From NCBI GenBank assembly GCA_029844215.1, contig CM056718.1, positions 165,467,396 through 165,531,395 of the forward strand: DNA of 64,000 nucleotides. Reading direction: 5' to 3'. The notes beneath the pieces were generated by a model. It worked only from the letters and a program-made list of their open reading frames with translations, made no database searches and had not been told where the DNA came from. The DNA is from Przewalskia tangutica. Taxonomy: Eukaryota; Streptophyta; Magnoliopsida; Solanales; Solanaceae. A program made the translations under genes and the position numbers. Positions 11,801 through 21,300 of the stretch are shown here, one piece after another (positions within the stretch are counted from its first letter, which is position 1; the number at the start of each line of letters is the position of its first letter).

Positions 11801-13952
11801 TTTGTAAAAAAATGTTATGACTAGTAATTTGATAGTGGCTGCAATAAAATTTCTTCCTAAGAATATTCATGTAGTTGAGCAATATAGTCTTTAGACATGA
11901 GCTGATTCTTTTCTATTCATTGAAAGATACTTTCTGTCTATATGTTTATCCTTGTGTCTTATCTAACTTGGGCTCTACTATTTTCACATTATATTGACAG
12001 TCATCTCATGTATGCAAAACCACTAAACTAAATCTTAGAGGATAAATTGTGGGGATAAAATAGACAATGTGAGTTGCATCATCCTCTTTAACCATGTAAT
12101 CACTGCTGCTGCAGTGATCTCCGGCAGGTGGCTTGAGATATGGTTTGCTCATGTGGTGAATTATCCACCAAATTGTTATTTATGTTTTACCACTTCCATC
12201 TTCACCAATGACTAACCACTTTAAGAGGTAGAAAGACAGGTAGCTCACATGCGCATACTCTATGAATACGAAAGAACAATGCCAAGAGTTTTTATAGTAT
12301 TTCACAGAGCAACAAGTTCTAGGTTCTAGGATCAGTTTCAATTTTTTTTAATTTTTGGGTTGCGTATCATGCATTCTATTGTGTCATTGATTCCATCTTT
12401 TGTCGTTGCCTGCAGGTTATGAACCTAATTGGTGATGTTAAAGGAAAAGTTGCAGTCATGGTGGATGACATGATTGACACAGCAGGTGAGCTGGATTACA
12501 TATATCAGATACTCATGGCAAGCCAAAAACTGGAGATTTCTGATTTTTTTCTCCCTTTTCAAAGAGATGTGGTGATTTAACCATAATTCGTTGCGTGGAA
12601 ATCTTTCTTAGACCCAGTTTTTACTTAAATTTCCTTCTTATGTTTCTGTTGTCCTTGGCCAACATCTTTTTTGTTTTGTCCTGAGGAGATGATTTTGAAT
12701 ATCATTAGTTAACATCTTATGATGGGTCTCAGGGACTATTGCTAAAGCTGCAGCACTTTTGCACGAGGAGGGAGCAAGGGAAATTTATGCATGCTGTACA
12801 CATGGTGTTTTTAGGTAACATTTCTATACATTGTACAAACATGCAAGAGTCTTAACATATTTTGGAATAAGCTTTCAGTTGCATTGTATCTTGGCGAATA
12901 TGGATCCTCTTTTACATTTGATTTTTGGTTTTCTAACATGCAATTGGAATCTTCCTGTGTGCACATTGTTCTATTCTTTGGTAGTCCATGAACCAGGGTT
13001 AAAATTTCTGCTTTTAGTGTAACAGTACTCGTCATGGACCCGGAACATAGCTGATCCCTGCGCAGATTTGGTCTAATCATACTTTTTCATTATACTGACT
13101 TCCCTCCGTCTCAAATTATTTGTCTTGTTTCTCTTTTACACACCCTAAAAGAACATTAATTAGGAAGGGTTTTTAACTCTTTTACCCTTATTTTATGTCT
13201 TAAGATATAGTCTCTCTTCATTGAATATATACTCCATTGAATATTTATATTCATGTTCCATCTCCCCATAATTGAGGTGTTTGTAGTTTTCAAGAACAAT
13301 TACTACTAAGGGTAAAATGGGAAAACAATTACTATTAATTTTGTCGTGAACTTCTAAAGTGAGAAATAATTTGAGACAACTGCTTTTAGAAATTACAACA
13401 AATAATTTGGGATGGAGGAGTACAAGAGAAAGGCTGGGGTAGCAGGCTTCTGTAGTTTCAAAGAACAGACTAAATGATTTCTAGATGTAGATAAGTCCAT
13501 TTGTGAGTCAAGTTCAAATTGTCATGTGAATATATGTTCCTCTGTGGAATATCATCGTCCAAATTGGAACTTATGGGATTTTTGTCTTGTATTAGACTTG
13601 TATAAGATTGATGTCAAGACAGGACTTGAGATGGCAGTTTCCTGTCTATTTCATGCAAATGTAATAGCCCTCTTTCTATTTAGTGCACCTATACTAATTA
13701 GCAATTTAGTCATACTGCATATTGCTTATTGTTGGCTTTATTAACCAAGTGCTGATATTTTGTGATGACAGCCCCCCTGCAGTTGAAAGGTTGTCAAGTG
13801 GCCTATTTCAAGAGGTTATCACCACAAACACAATTCCTGTGATGGACAGAAACTATTTCCCACAGCTGACTGTTCTTTCAGTTGCAAACCTTCTTGGTGA
13901 AACAATTTGGCGCGTACATGGTGATTGTTCTGTGAGTAGCATTTTTCAGTAG
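5833..13952 (+). CDS. PRS: Ribose-phosphate pyrophosphokinase (PRPP synthase), plastid type; 8 exons
   Basis: Exons: 5833-5949, 6417-6581, 8886-9134, 11135-11278, 11362-11526, 12416-12485, 12733-12814, 13772-13952. They join to 1,173 bp (390 residues), close to plant plastid PRS proteins of about 400. The enzyme transfers pyrophosphate from ATP to ribose 5-phosphate to make PRPP for purine, pyrimidine, NAD, histidine and tryptophan synthesis. Residues 1-40 are Ser/Thr-rich (MASLTLPSITTTDNN), as expected of a chloroplast transit peptide. Visible motifs are RFADGEIYIK (exon 3), DLHSGQSMGYFDIPVD (about residue 205), the ATP-loop-like VDKRRQEHN (exon 5) and the PRPP-binding VDDMIDTAGT (D297, D298, D301). 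The frame is intact and ends at TAG. All introns are GT-AG except intron 3, whose donor is AAG|GCAGGT. The first ATG after the SINE was chosen because it opens the transit peptide. The family call is firm; plastid location is inferred. Confidence 0.93.
6790..7530 (+). mobile_element. 5'-truncated RTE-clade LINE in intron 2 (sense)
   Basis: An open frame (6,808-7,140) encodes MKVAEMRMLRWMCGHTRRDK and, further on, EARLRWFGHVQRK. This is the C-terminal end of the ORF2 protein of plant RTE-type LINEs. The 3' UTR follows and ends with a recognisable tail containing GAGGGTCTCTCGAAAACAAC and GGTAAGGTCTGCGTACACCC at about 7,440-7,500. The reverse transcriptase core is missing, so it is 5'-truncated and dead. 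It lies inside intron 2 of PRS, in the same direction as the gene. About 680 bp of it is an inverted copy of the LINE in intron 3. Confidence 0.8.
8345..8562. mobile_element. Stowaway-like (Tc1/mariner) MITE in PRS intron 2
   Basis: The ends CTCCCTTCGGATAAAAAAGA and, in reverse complement, CTCCTTCTAGATCAAAAAGA form terminal inverted repeats that extend into GTGTC on both sides. TA dinucleotides flank the 218-bp element at 8,343-8,344 and 8,563-8,564. The CTCC-type ends and the TA target site are the Stowaway signature. It has no coding capacity. Confidence 0.8.
9135..11134 (+). other. GC-AG intron 3 of PRS
   Basis: The conserved ARADRK|TQSR junction is only in frame if exon 3 ends at AAG (9,132-9,134) and the intron begins GCAGGT. 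The nearest GT (9,139) would shift the frame downstream. The acceptor is TTTTCAG at 11,128-11,134. GC-AG introns are a known minor U2 class, and AG|GC donors usually match the consensus well elsewhere, as AAG|GCAGGT does here. The intron is 2.0 kb and mostly filled by an antisense LINE. Confidence 0.85.
9415..10605 (-). mobile_element. 5'-truncated RTE-clade LINE in intron 3 (antisense)
   Basis: Read on the minus strand, the frame at 10,569-10,348 encodes LFADDIVPIDET. This contains the catalytic FADD motif of LINE reverse transcriptase. It is followed by the thumb and C-terminal part (GSFEYLGSIIQGNGEID, MKVAEMRMMRWMCGHIRRD, 10,396-9,980) and a 3' UTR that runs to about 9,415 with the GAGGGTCTCTCGGAAAC tail. 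Frameshifts break it. It is antisense to PRS and opposite in orientation to the related LINE in intron 2. Confidence 0.8.
13098..13423. mobile_element. Stowaway-like MITE in PRS intron 7
   Basis: The left end, CTTCCCTCCGTCTCAAATTA, and the right end read in reverse, ACTCCTCCATCCCAAATTAT, form imperfect inverted repeats that go on into TTGT. This CTCCCTCCGTCCCAAATTAT type is the Stowaway consensus end. The element is about 325 bp, AT-rich and non-coding. The flanking TA is clear on the right only, so this copy is older than the one in intron 2. Confidence 0.7.
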
Positions 13953-14320
13953 GTAGGAGTAGATTCTTCTATAGTACATTTTCACAGTATCTTGCTCTAA
14001 TCAAATTAGTAGGATTAAGGTAGGCATGTGCTCATTTTAGATTATTGGGACTCGACATCCTTCTCATTTTGCCGAGTTTTTTTTTACATGCAAAAGAATT
14101 GGCCAAAGGGGACCAATTAGGCAAACATTGGAAGAATGATGTTAATGGGATGTGCAGTGGATACATTTTCGGTAAATTGTTTATCTGTTGATGTGTAGTC
14201 AGTGTGCTATTTCTCTAATCGTGCTTCTTGTACTTTAGCCTCCGAAAGCAGAGGGAAATGGACTTGAAGGAAAAACACAAGACATGAAAGTTTATGCCAC
14301 AGTTGCATTAGTTCTTTAAT

Positions 14321-14436
14321 ACAACAACAACATACCCAGTAAAATCCCACACCGTGGGGTCTGGGGAGGGTAGAGTGTACACAGATCTTACCTCCACCTT
14401 GATAGATAGAGCGGCTGTTTCTGGGAGACCATCGAT
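14321..14436 (-). mobile_element. Short SINE/RTE 3'-tail insertion downstream of PRS
   Basis: A 116-bp insertion starts ACAACAACAACATACCCAGT and includes CCCACACCGTGGGGTCTGGG. On the minus strand this is the widespread solanaceous RTE/SINE 3' tail, ending in a (TTG)n-type run. It is flanked by perfect 15-bp duplications, CATTAGTTCTTTAAT, at 14,306-14,320 and 14,437-14,451. It is too short to encode anything and was probably mobilised by LINE machinery. Confidence 0.8.
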
Positions 14437-14778
14437 CATTAGTTCTTTAATAGTTGCTAAGAAAATCTGGGATAATGCTTTGGACCTGCAAGCATAGTGA
14501 ACATGTCCCCTTCTTATTTGCATTACTTTTTGTTGTGGCCAAAACACAAGAAAGTAGAAACTACAACTTATTGACAATATTTACCCGTTTAATAAGTAAC
14601 AAATATAGGGTGAAAAAAAGGGGGTGGGTTGAGCTTAACTTAATTCCAATAATTAGATCATGATGTTAAGGATTGTTCAACATTATATAACAAGATAATG
14701 GTCTCTCAAGTAATGTGGGCAAACTAATATGTAAAAGAGATGCTTATAAAGGATAGATTATATCACAGTAGTCTAGAT

Positions 14779-15511
14779 TAGGGTTGTTAGCGATCCGAAT
14801 ACTCCCGGTAATTATCCGAGAACCGGACCGGTAAACCCGGATCGAAAAGTTAACGGTCCGGATACGAGTACCAAAAAATTACCCGGACCGATAAGGAGCC
14901 GGTACGGTAATCCGGTAACACCCCCCGCCCCCGCCACCAGCCAGCCCCCCAGCAACCTTAATTATATTTAATTGCAATATTTCTTATGTTGGACTATTTT
15001 ACATGTTTTAAGAATATATGTGATGTAGACTTTATGTTTTAATGTGAAGCATTGACATAAAATATAGGGAGAGAAAAGTAGTTGTAAATTGGTGCAACTT
15101 TAAATGATCATAACTCTGCGCTCGGATGTCCGTTTCACCTAATTATTTTATTTCACGTATTTTTTCGAGACGGGGCCGGACAAACTGCCAGAAGGCGGTT
15201 TGGAGCAGCCGATTTCTCAAAAAACACCTGTCTTGCCAATCAATTTCACTTTTCCCCAAAATCGTTACGTTTTCCCCCTTTTCAAAGCTAAATATCTCGC
15301 GATATACAATAGATTTCAACGTCCAAATTTTGTGGTAATGTGTCAGAGAATGTCAATTTCAATATTGGAAATTCAATTTTTTTTTTAAAAAATCTGCGCC
15401 TCGGACCCGGCCCGGAAAAATCTTACTGGTTTCGAATCTCGTCCCAGGATCAAAACCTTATCGGTCCGGTCCGGGTTTGTCGATACCCGGACCGGATCGA
15501 TAACAGCCTTA
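14779..15511. mobile_element. hAT-type MITE with GGTCCGG-rich subterminal ends
   Basis: An 8-bp duplication, GTCTAGAT (14,771-14,778 and 15,512-15,519), flanks imperfect inverted ends TAGGGTTGTTAGCGATCCG and TAAGGCTGTTATCGATCCG. An 8-bp target duplication is the hAT superfamily signature. Subterminal sequence on both sides is packed with CCGGACCGG-type words, which hAT transposases are known to use as repeated binding motifs. The 733-bp element has no transposase frame, so it is non-autonomous. Confidence 0.8.
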
Positions 15512-15519
15512 GTCTAGAT

Positions 15520-18348
15520 TACCCAAACAAGCCCAAGAAGGAATTTTGGGGGAAAAAGAATAATGAAAAAGCCATTCACCATGAGAATTTCTTAGTGTAA
15601 GACCAAGAATTACTGTGCGTGTGTAGAATGTAAGTCACACACTATCACTAAGTATCACCTACTGGGGTTAAAATTCATGTAATTATGTCCCGGTGGAAGG
15701 ATACAACCTGTTTCATAGCTCGGTTTGAATCGATTTTTCTCTAGAAGAAAATCAAACCAATTAAGTTGATTTTTCAAATGGAATCGAACTAAACTAATTA
15801 AATCTGCCTTTTCATCGCTTCGATTTTTGTCTATTTGGTCAATTTTTTATTGTTTTTTATTTAAAATATATGATAATATACGTCCAAACACATATTAGAT
15901 TGAGTATTCGAGCATAAACACTACTAAATAAGGAAAACTTATATGTGTAGGAATTTGTTGGATGTAAAACACACAAGTAAGGCACATCGAAAGTTTAAAA
16001 TTTTGTTTAAATATATAAACCAACCCTTAAAACATAGATCGATTGGATCAAAACTGGCACCCAAAAATAAATCGATGGGCGCTGTCCACGGGCCATTGTT
16101 ATCATGATTCCTTTATTTATTTTACAGACGCTTTAGTTCTAATTAAAATTAATTAATTTTCATCAAATGAAAATTATCATTATAAAATAAAATATCTTGA
16201 TTTGGTCCACCACTAGGCGTCGCGTGACCAAATGAGTTCGCACTGAAACTCACACTCGCGGCGGGAGGTGACCCATATGTGAAAATGCGTTTACGCTTGG
16301 CTCAACCGCAATCTACTTCAGATCGCACCCAATACAAGCCGCTGCCTCAACCTATTCAAGGATGCGACATTAATGAATAATATAAACAATCAAGTATATA
16401 TTAATCTTATTAATAGATATCGCGATTTTACGAACCCATCCAAATATGTGCCAATTTCATTGTGTCGATCGGCGCTTGTAGCTCTTTACAATCAGGCGCA
16501 TGATCAATCTATCTTGGCCTTCTTTGAAGATGAGCCCACGCACAGCTTTTACTACCTGGAGGTGGACGGGCGTCTTCTTCAATATATATTAAAGTTCGGG
16601 AGACTAAACTGGGAACATTTAAACCATCAAACCCATAAAGATGATATAAGATGGTTTTATTCTAATTATTTAAATTATCAAATAATATGCTAAATAACAG
16701 GTTAATTAATTTTGTTTCAATTTAGGAAATATTTAAATTCAAAATTTAAACTCAATTTAAAATTTGAGAAAATATCTCGAGGACTAATTTGTAATTTTAA
16801 AAACATAAAATATTTGCCTCTTAACGCAACGCGCGCGCGATTCATAAGTGGCAGCGCTGCTTCAAGATATACTTAGTGTGCTTCTTTTCGCACATGACTG
16901 ACACTTTCGAATCAAGGTTCACAGTTCACTCCCCTCTGACTCGCCACACGTGGGACCCAATATGTAAGACGCTTACAAGACTCAAGTAAACAAACATCAT
17001 TAATATCTCACACTATTAATAATAATAAGTTTTCATGGACGACATTAATGAATAATATAAACAATCAAATAATAATTCATTTCTAGGACATATATACTTT
17101 CAGTGCGCACAATTATAATTTTAAATAAGTATGATTTGATTCGTTTTTTCAATTGTTTTTTCTTTGCTTAAAATTAAAATCAAATTTGTAAAGAATGAAT
17201 TTTGAGTCTAACTCAACCCCAAAAGCTAGCTTGTAGGCATTGACGGATACATTCAAAGCAGGGTGGTGCAGTTGCACCACCAGAAATTTTCACCACCAAT
17301 TTTTTTTAAATACAAAACGTCGTTTTGTTGTCAATAGTTGTGTTTTGAGTTTACACAATATCTTTATGAAACTTCCTATTTGAAGTGATATTGTAACTTA
17401 ATTTACTTCAATTAAAATGAGTAGTTTGTGCCCGATGACCTGAAATTGCCTATTCGATGACTCTAACATTGTAACACATTGTCTTTATGAAAAGTTTGTC
17501 GTAGTTGAGACATCTGCTGCCTATTATTTGCATGACTTACTTTATATATTGTTTTAATACAACTAGTCTGCTTGTTTGCTACATTGATCTCTTGATAACA
17601 TTCGTAATTTCACTTTTTTTACTTCTTACATTGCCTCGCAAAATATCCCAAAGTTTTTTACTTCTAACAATTATTAACATATCCTGTTATAGTGGACCGA
17701 CTAAGATTTGTTTTGTTTGTGTACTAATAAGTAATAAGGGGTGGCTTTGGTTGATAATTAGACTAATTTGACCCACCATAAAATCTTGCATTATATAATA
17801 TCATGTTTGGTTGGCCGCATAAGATAATATAGTATTTAGTTGGCGGCATAAGAAGATAACAATTGTTGCATAACTAATGTAGTGTCGGGTTGGCGGTATT
17901 AAATAATATCCGCATTAAATTATGCATAAATTTATACTCTCTATGTTTCGACTTATAGGATGCACTTTCATTTTTAATTTATCAAAAAAGAATGATATGT
18001 TTTATATTACTAATATTTTAATTTTAAACTTATATTTTAACCCTAATGAGATGATTTATAGCCACATAAATATTTATGACTTATTTTAAATCATCATTTA
18101 AAAAATATTTTTTCCTTTCCAAAATTTTGTACCTAGTAAAAAAGTATGGATTAAAATGTTGATGAATGAAGTATTATTTTATTCTGAATCCAAAGCAAAT
18201 CAATAATTCCCGAAATCGGGCTAAAAAGGTGAACATATGAGAAAGGATCTGCTTTTATCTTCTTTGTCGGGTCATGTCATTGCCACGCGCTTGGTTTGAG
18301 CGTTGTAACACGCTCCGCCATGTGTGGGGGATAGAGAGGCTTACCATG
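15520..18348. other. Intergenic region between convergent PRS and APRR2 genes
   Basis: I see no gene in these 2.8 kb. The DNA is AT-rich. A 29-bp direct repeat beginning CGACATTAATGAATAATATA occurs at 16,365-16,393 and 17,040-17,068 and brackets 646 bp that include a short open frame (16,373-16,693, no recognised product). A MITE-like block with GGTTGGCCGCATAAGATAAT and related words lies at about 17,800-17,920. Both gene 3' ends face this region, so it should hold their polyadenylation sites. Confidence 0.5.
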
Positions 18349-21300
18349 TCAGCGGGGACGACGAGATCCGTTGATGCGTGGAGGGACGGTGGAGATGCCT
18401 TGTTTGGAAAGCGCGTCGAGAACACTCTCCGTTGAAGGAGGTTTTAGGCCCAAGGGCAAAGGCAACCATGGCTTGTTTATTGCTTCCTTCACTACCTTAT
18501 CTATCACTTCCTCTGCCTGCAAAACCCCACATAACATTTTAGAGAAATTCTTGTAACTAACAAAACTTTACTCCCGTTTTAATTTATGTGATATTATTTG
18601 ATTGGACAAAAAAATAAAGTTTTAAAAAAACTTTTACATATCATAATATGAGAGTGAAAATATTAAGCATTGTAAAGAATGAATCTTAGACTTAACTCAA
18701 CCCAAAAGCTAACTTATAGGGTGTAGGATTGTCCGAGTCCATGTTATCGTTCCATATCCGATGTGAGACTCTTAACACTCCCCCGCACGCCCAGACGTTG
18801 TTAACTGGAGCGTGGTATAATTTGAAGTCCAACATCAGTGAACAAAGAATTGGAACGACTCTGATACCATGTAAAGAATGGATATTGGCCTAACTCAACC
18901 CAAAAGTTAGCTTGTAGGGTGAGTATTGTCCAAGTCGAGTTCATGTTCTCATTCCATATCCGATGTGGTACTCTTAACAAGCACCACTACGTCAAATCTT
19001 TAATTTGTAGTGTATCTTAAAGAATCATACACTTATCACATCAGCTTAACACGGTAAAAACTTACTTGCACCATTGTTTACACCAAATCATATCAAATTA
19101 CCATGATTAAATGATCTAATGAAGTGAAATTATACGTTAACCGGGACAAACTTACCGGATGAAGATCAACTAATTTCTCTATTATGCTGTATCTATTTTG
19201 TATTCCCTCAGCCCTGTGAAATCCATATGCATTCTGCATTATACAACCAATGTGCAGTTATGATCATGGTCCAATTGTGCATTCACAATTTCACATAGAA
19301 CAACAGCCAGTGTATATTGCTGAATTGAACATAAACGTTCAAAGAAGATAATAATAGCACCAACGAATTTACCTGAGGATATGGTGGACATGATCCTAAA
19401 GCTGGAGGCATAACGGGGCAACCACATACATCAGCATACAGCTGCAAATCATCAAATGACATATTTTCTTAATTCTTTCAGCTCTGAATTGTATGAACAT
19501 TTAATGTAGGTTCTTTTAGCTAAAAAGAAGTAATTTAGTTTAAGGACATAAATATTACCCCTGGATGAGGCTTCCAGTGCCAAGTCTCTGGCGGTTGCCA
19601 TCCAGGATAATAAGGCAAACCCCACGTATGTGCACCATTCGGGTAACTGCCTGGTGGTATCCAGCCAGGATAGAATTGACCGGCCGTGGGTGCATGATTA
19701 GAATGATATGTTGGAAAGGCCATATCAGGTTTATGTTGATAATAGCTCCTCTGTACTGAATCTCTAGGTTGAGGACGAGGCCATCTTTTCTCATCTTCCT
19801 TTGGCAAAATTTGTCTCCTCTGCATCCTGAATTTCTGCTTGGAAATCAAAAAAGCAATGTTCTTAAGCTGAGAAATTACAATAGTCTGCTTGTATTTGCA
19901 CAACTTGCTTCATATTGTCCCCCTAAAAATTTGGAAGGTGACGCCAACTTCTACTTGGTGCCAACAAACTGGAAATGACAATGCTTACTAATGCTTCCAT
20001 TCCCAAATCGGAATATTTCTCATGCAAACAATTCAGTAAGAGTATTTTTCATCCTACCAAACAGACCATTGTTTACTCAACTCATGTTGTTATTGCTGTT
20101 CCTGATGAAATTTATGGCATTATGATGTTAGGTATCATGCTCCCTTCTATCTAGCAGGCAAGGTTTGTTTTTTTGCATTCATTTTCACGTATTGAAATAA
20201 CTTCAACTGAAAAAATAAGACTAACTAAATCATCAAAAAGCAGAACAAAACTCAACCAACCTGGAGATGACTAGCTATATTATGTCTCGTCAAGCCTTCT
20301 ACTTTCATCAGCTCTAGTATTCGAGAAGGAATGGCTTGATCTATACCGAGTTGCTCCACTGCTTTAATAAATTTCTTGTGTAGTTCAGGAGTCCAGTCTA
20401 CCTGGATCCCAAGTAGAGACAAAAGTTTACTCCCACAAATAAAAAGGGCAGCCTGGTGCACTAAGCTCCCGCTATGCGCGGGGTCCGGGGAAGGGCCGGA
20501 CCACAAGGGTCTATTGTACACATCCTTACCTTGCATTTCTACAAGAGTAAACTTTACTCCCACAAATAAGTGATTAAAAAAGTGAAGGATTCTTAAATTT
20601 ATGTTGAGTTAACTACATAATGCTAAAAGAACACAAGCCAAACTCTATTTAAGCACACTCTGATTGCCAAATTTCAAATTCTGTTATTGTTTTAAGCCAT
20701 CAAAATCTCATCTAACATTTTTCAAGTTGAGAAAAAAAACAAATGAACGTTTAGTTTCACCTCAAAGTCCACAGGTATGAAAAAATGTTCTTTTCAGCAA
20801 TCATCTGGAGCGAGAGTCCGCCACAATCGATTACATGGAATAAGAATGACAATGAATGTGTTCCATGGATAATGAGTAAAGATTTTAAGGGGCTGTGTTC
20901 ATAAGGTTAAATGAAAGAGGAAGATATGCATGCACATTTGACATATTTCATTCCACTTTCCCATATTAAGGAAAGATTCATTAGATATAAACAACAATTT
21001 ATCCATGAATTAGGCAAGTATAGTCTAAGCTTGTTGATCAGGTCTACACACGTAAGACTGGCTGAGGAACTTATGCAACCAGGAAAAATATGAACTTAGA
21101 CTAGAATGCGACAATGTTGCAACTAAGACGATTTCGGCTATTAACACTGGCAGTCATGGAAACCCAACATATTATTACTACTGTCAGTCATAGAATTAGC
21201 CAGCACTTATTATATCTGACCTTCATTTTCTTCTTATTAGCTTTTGTCCCACTTGAACTATGGAAACTAGAAGCTTTAATAGGGTCAGCAGAACGAGTTG

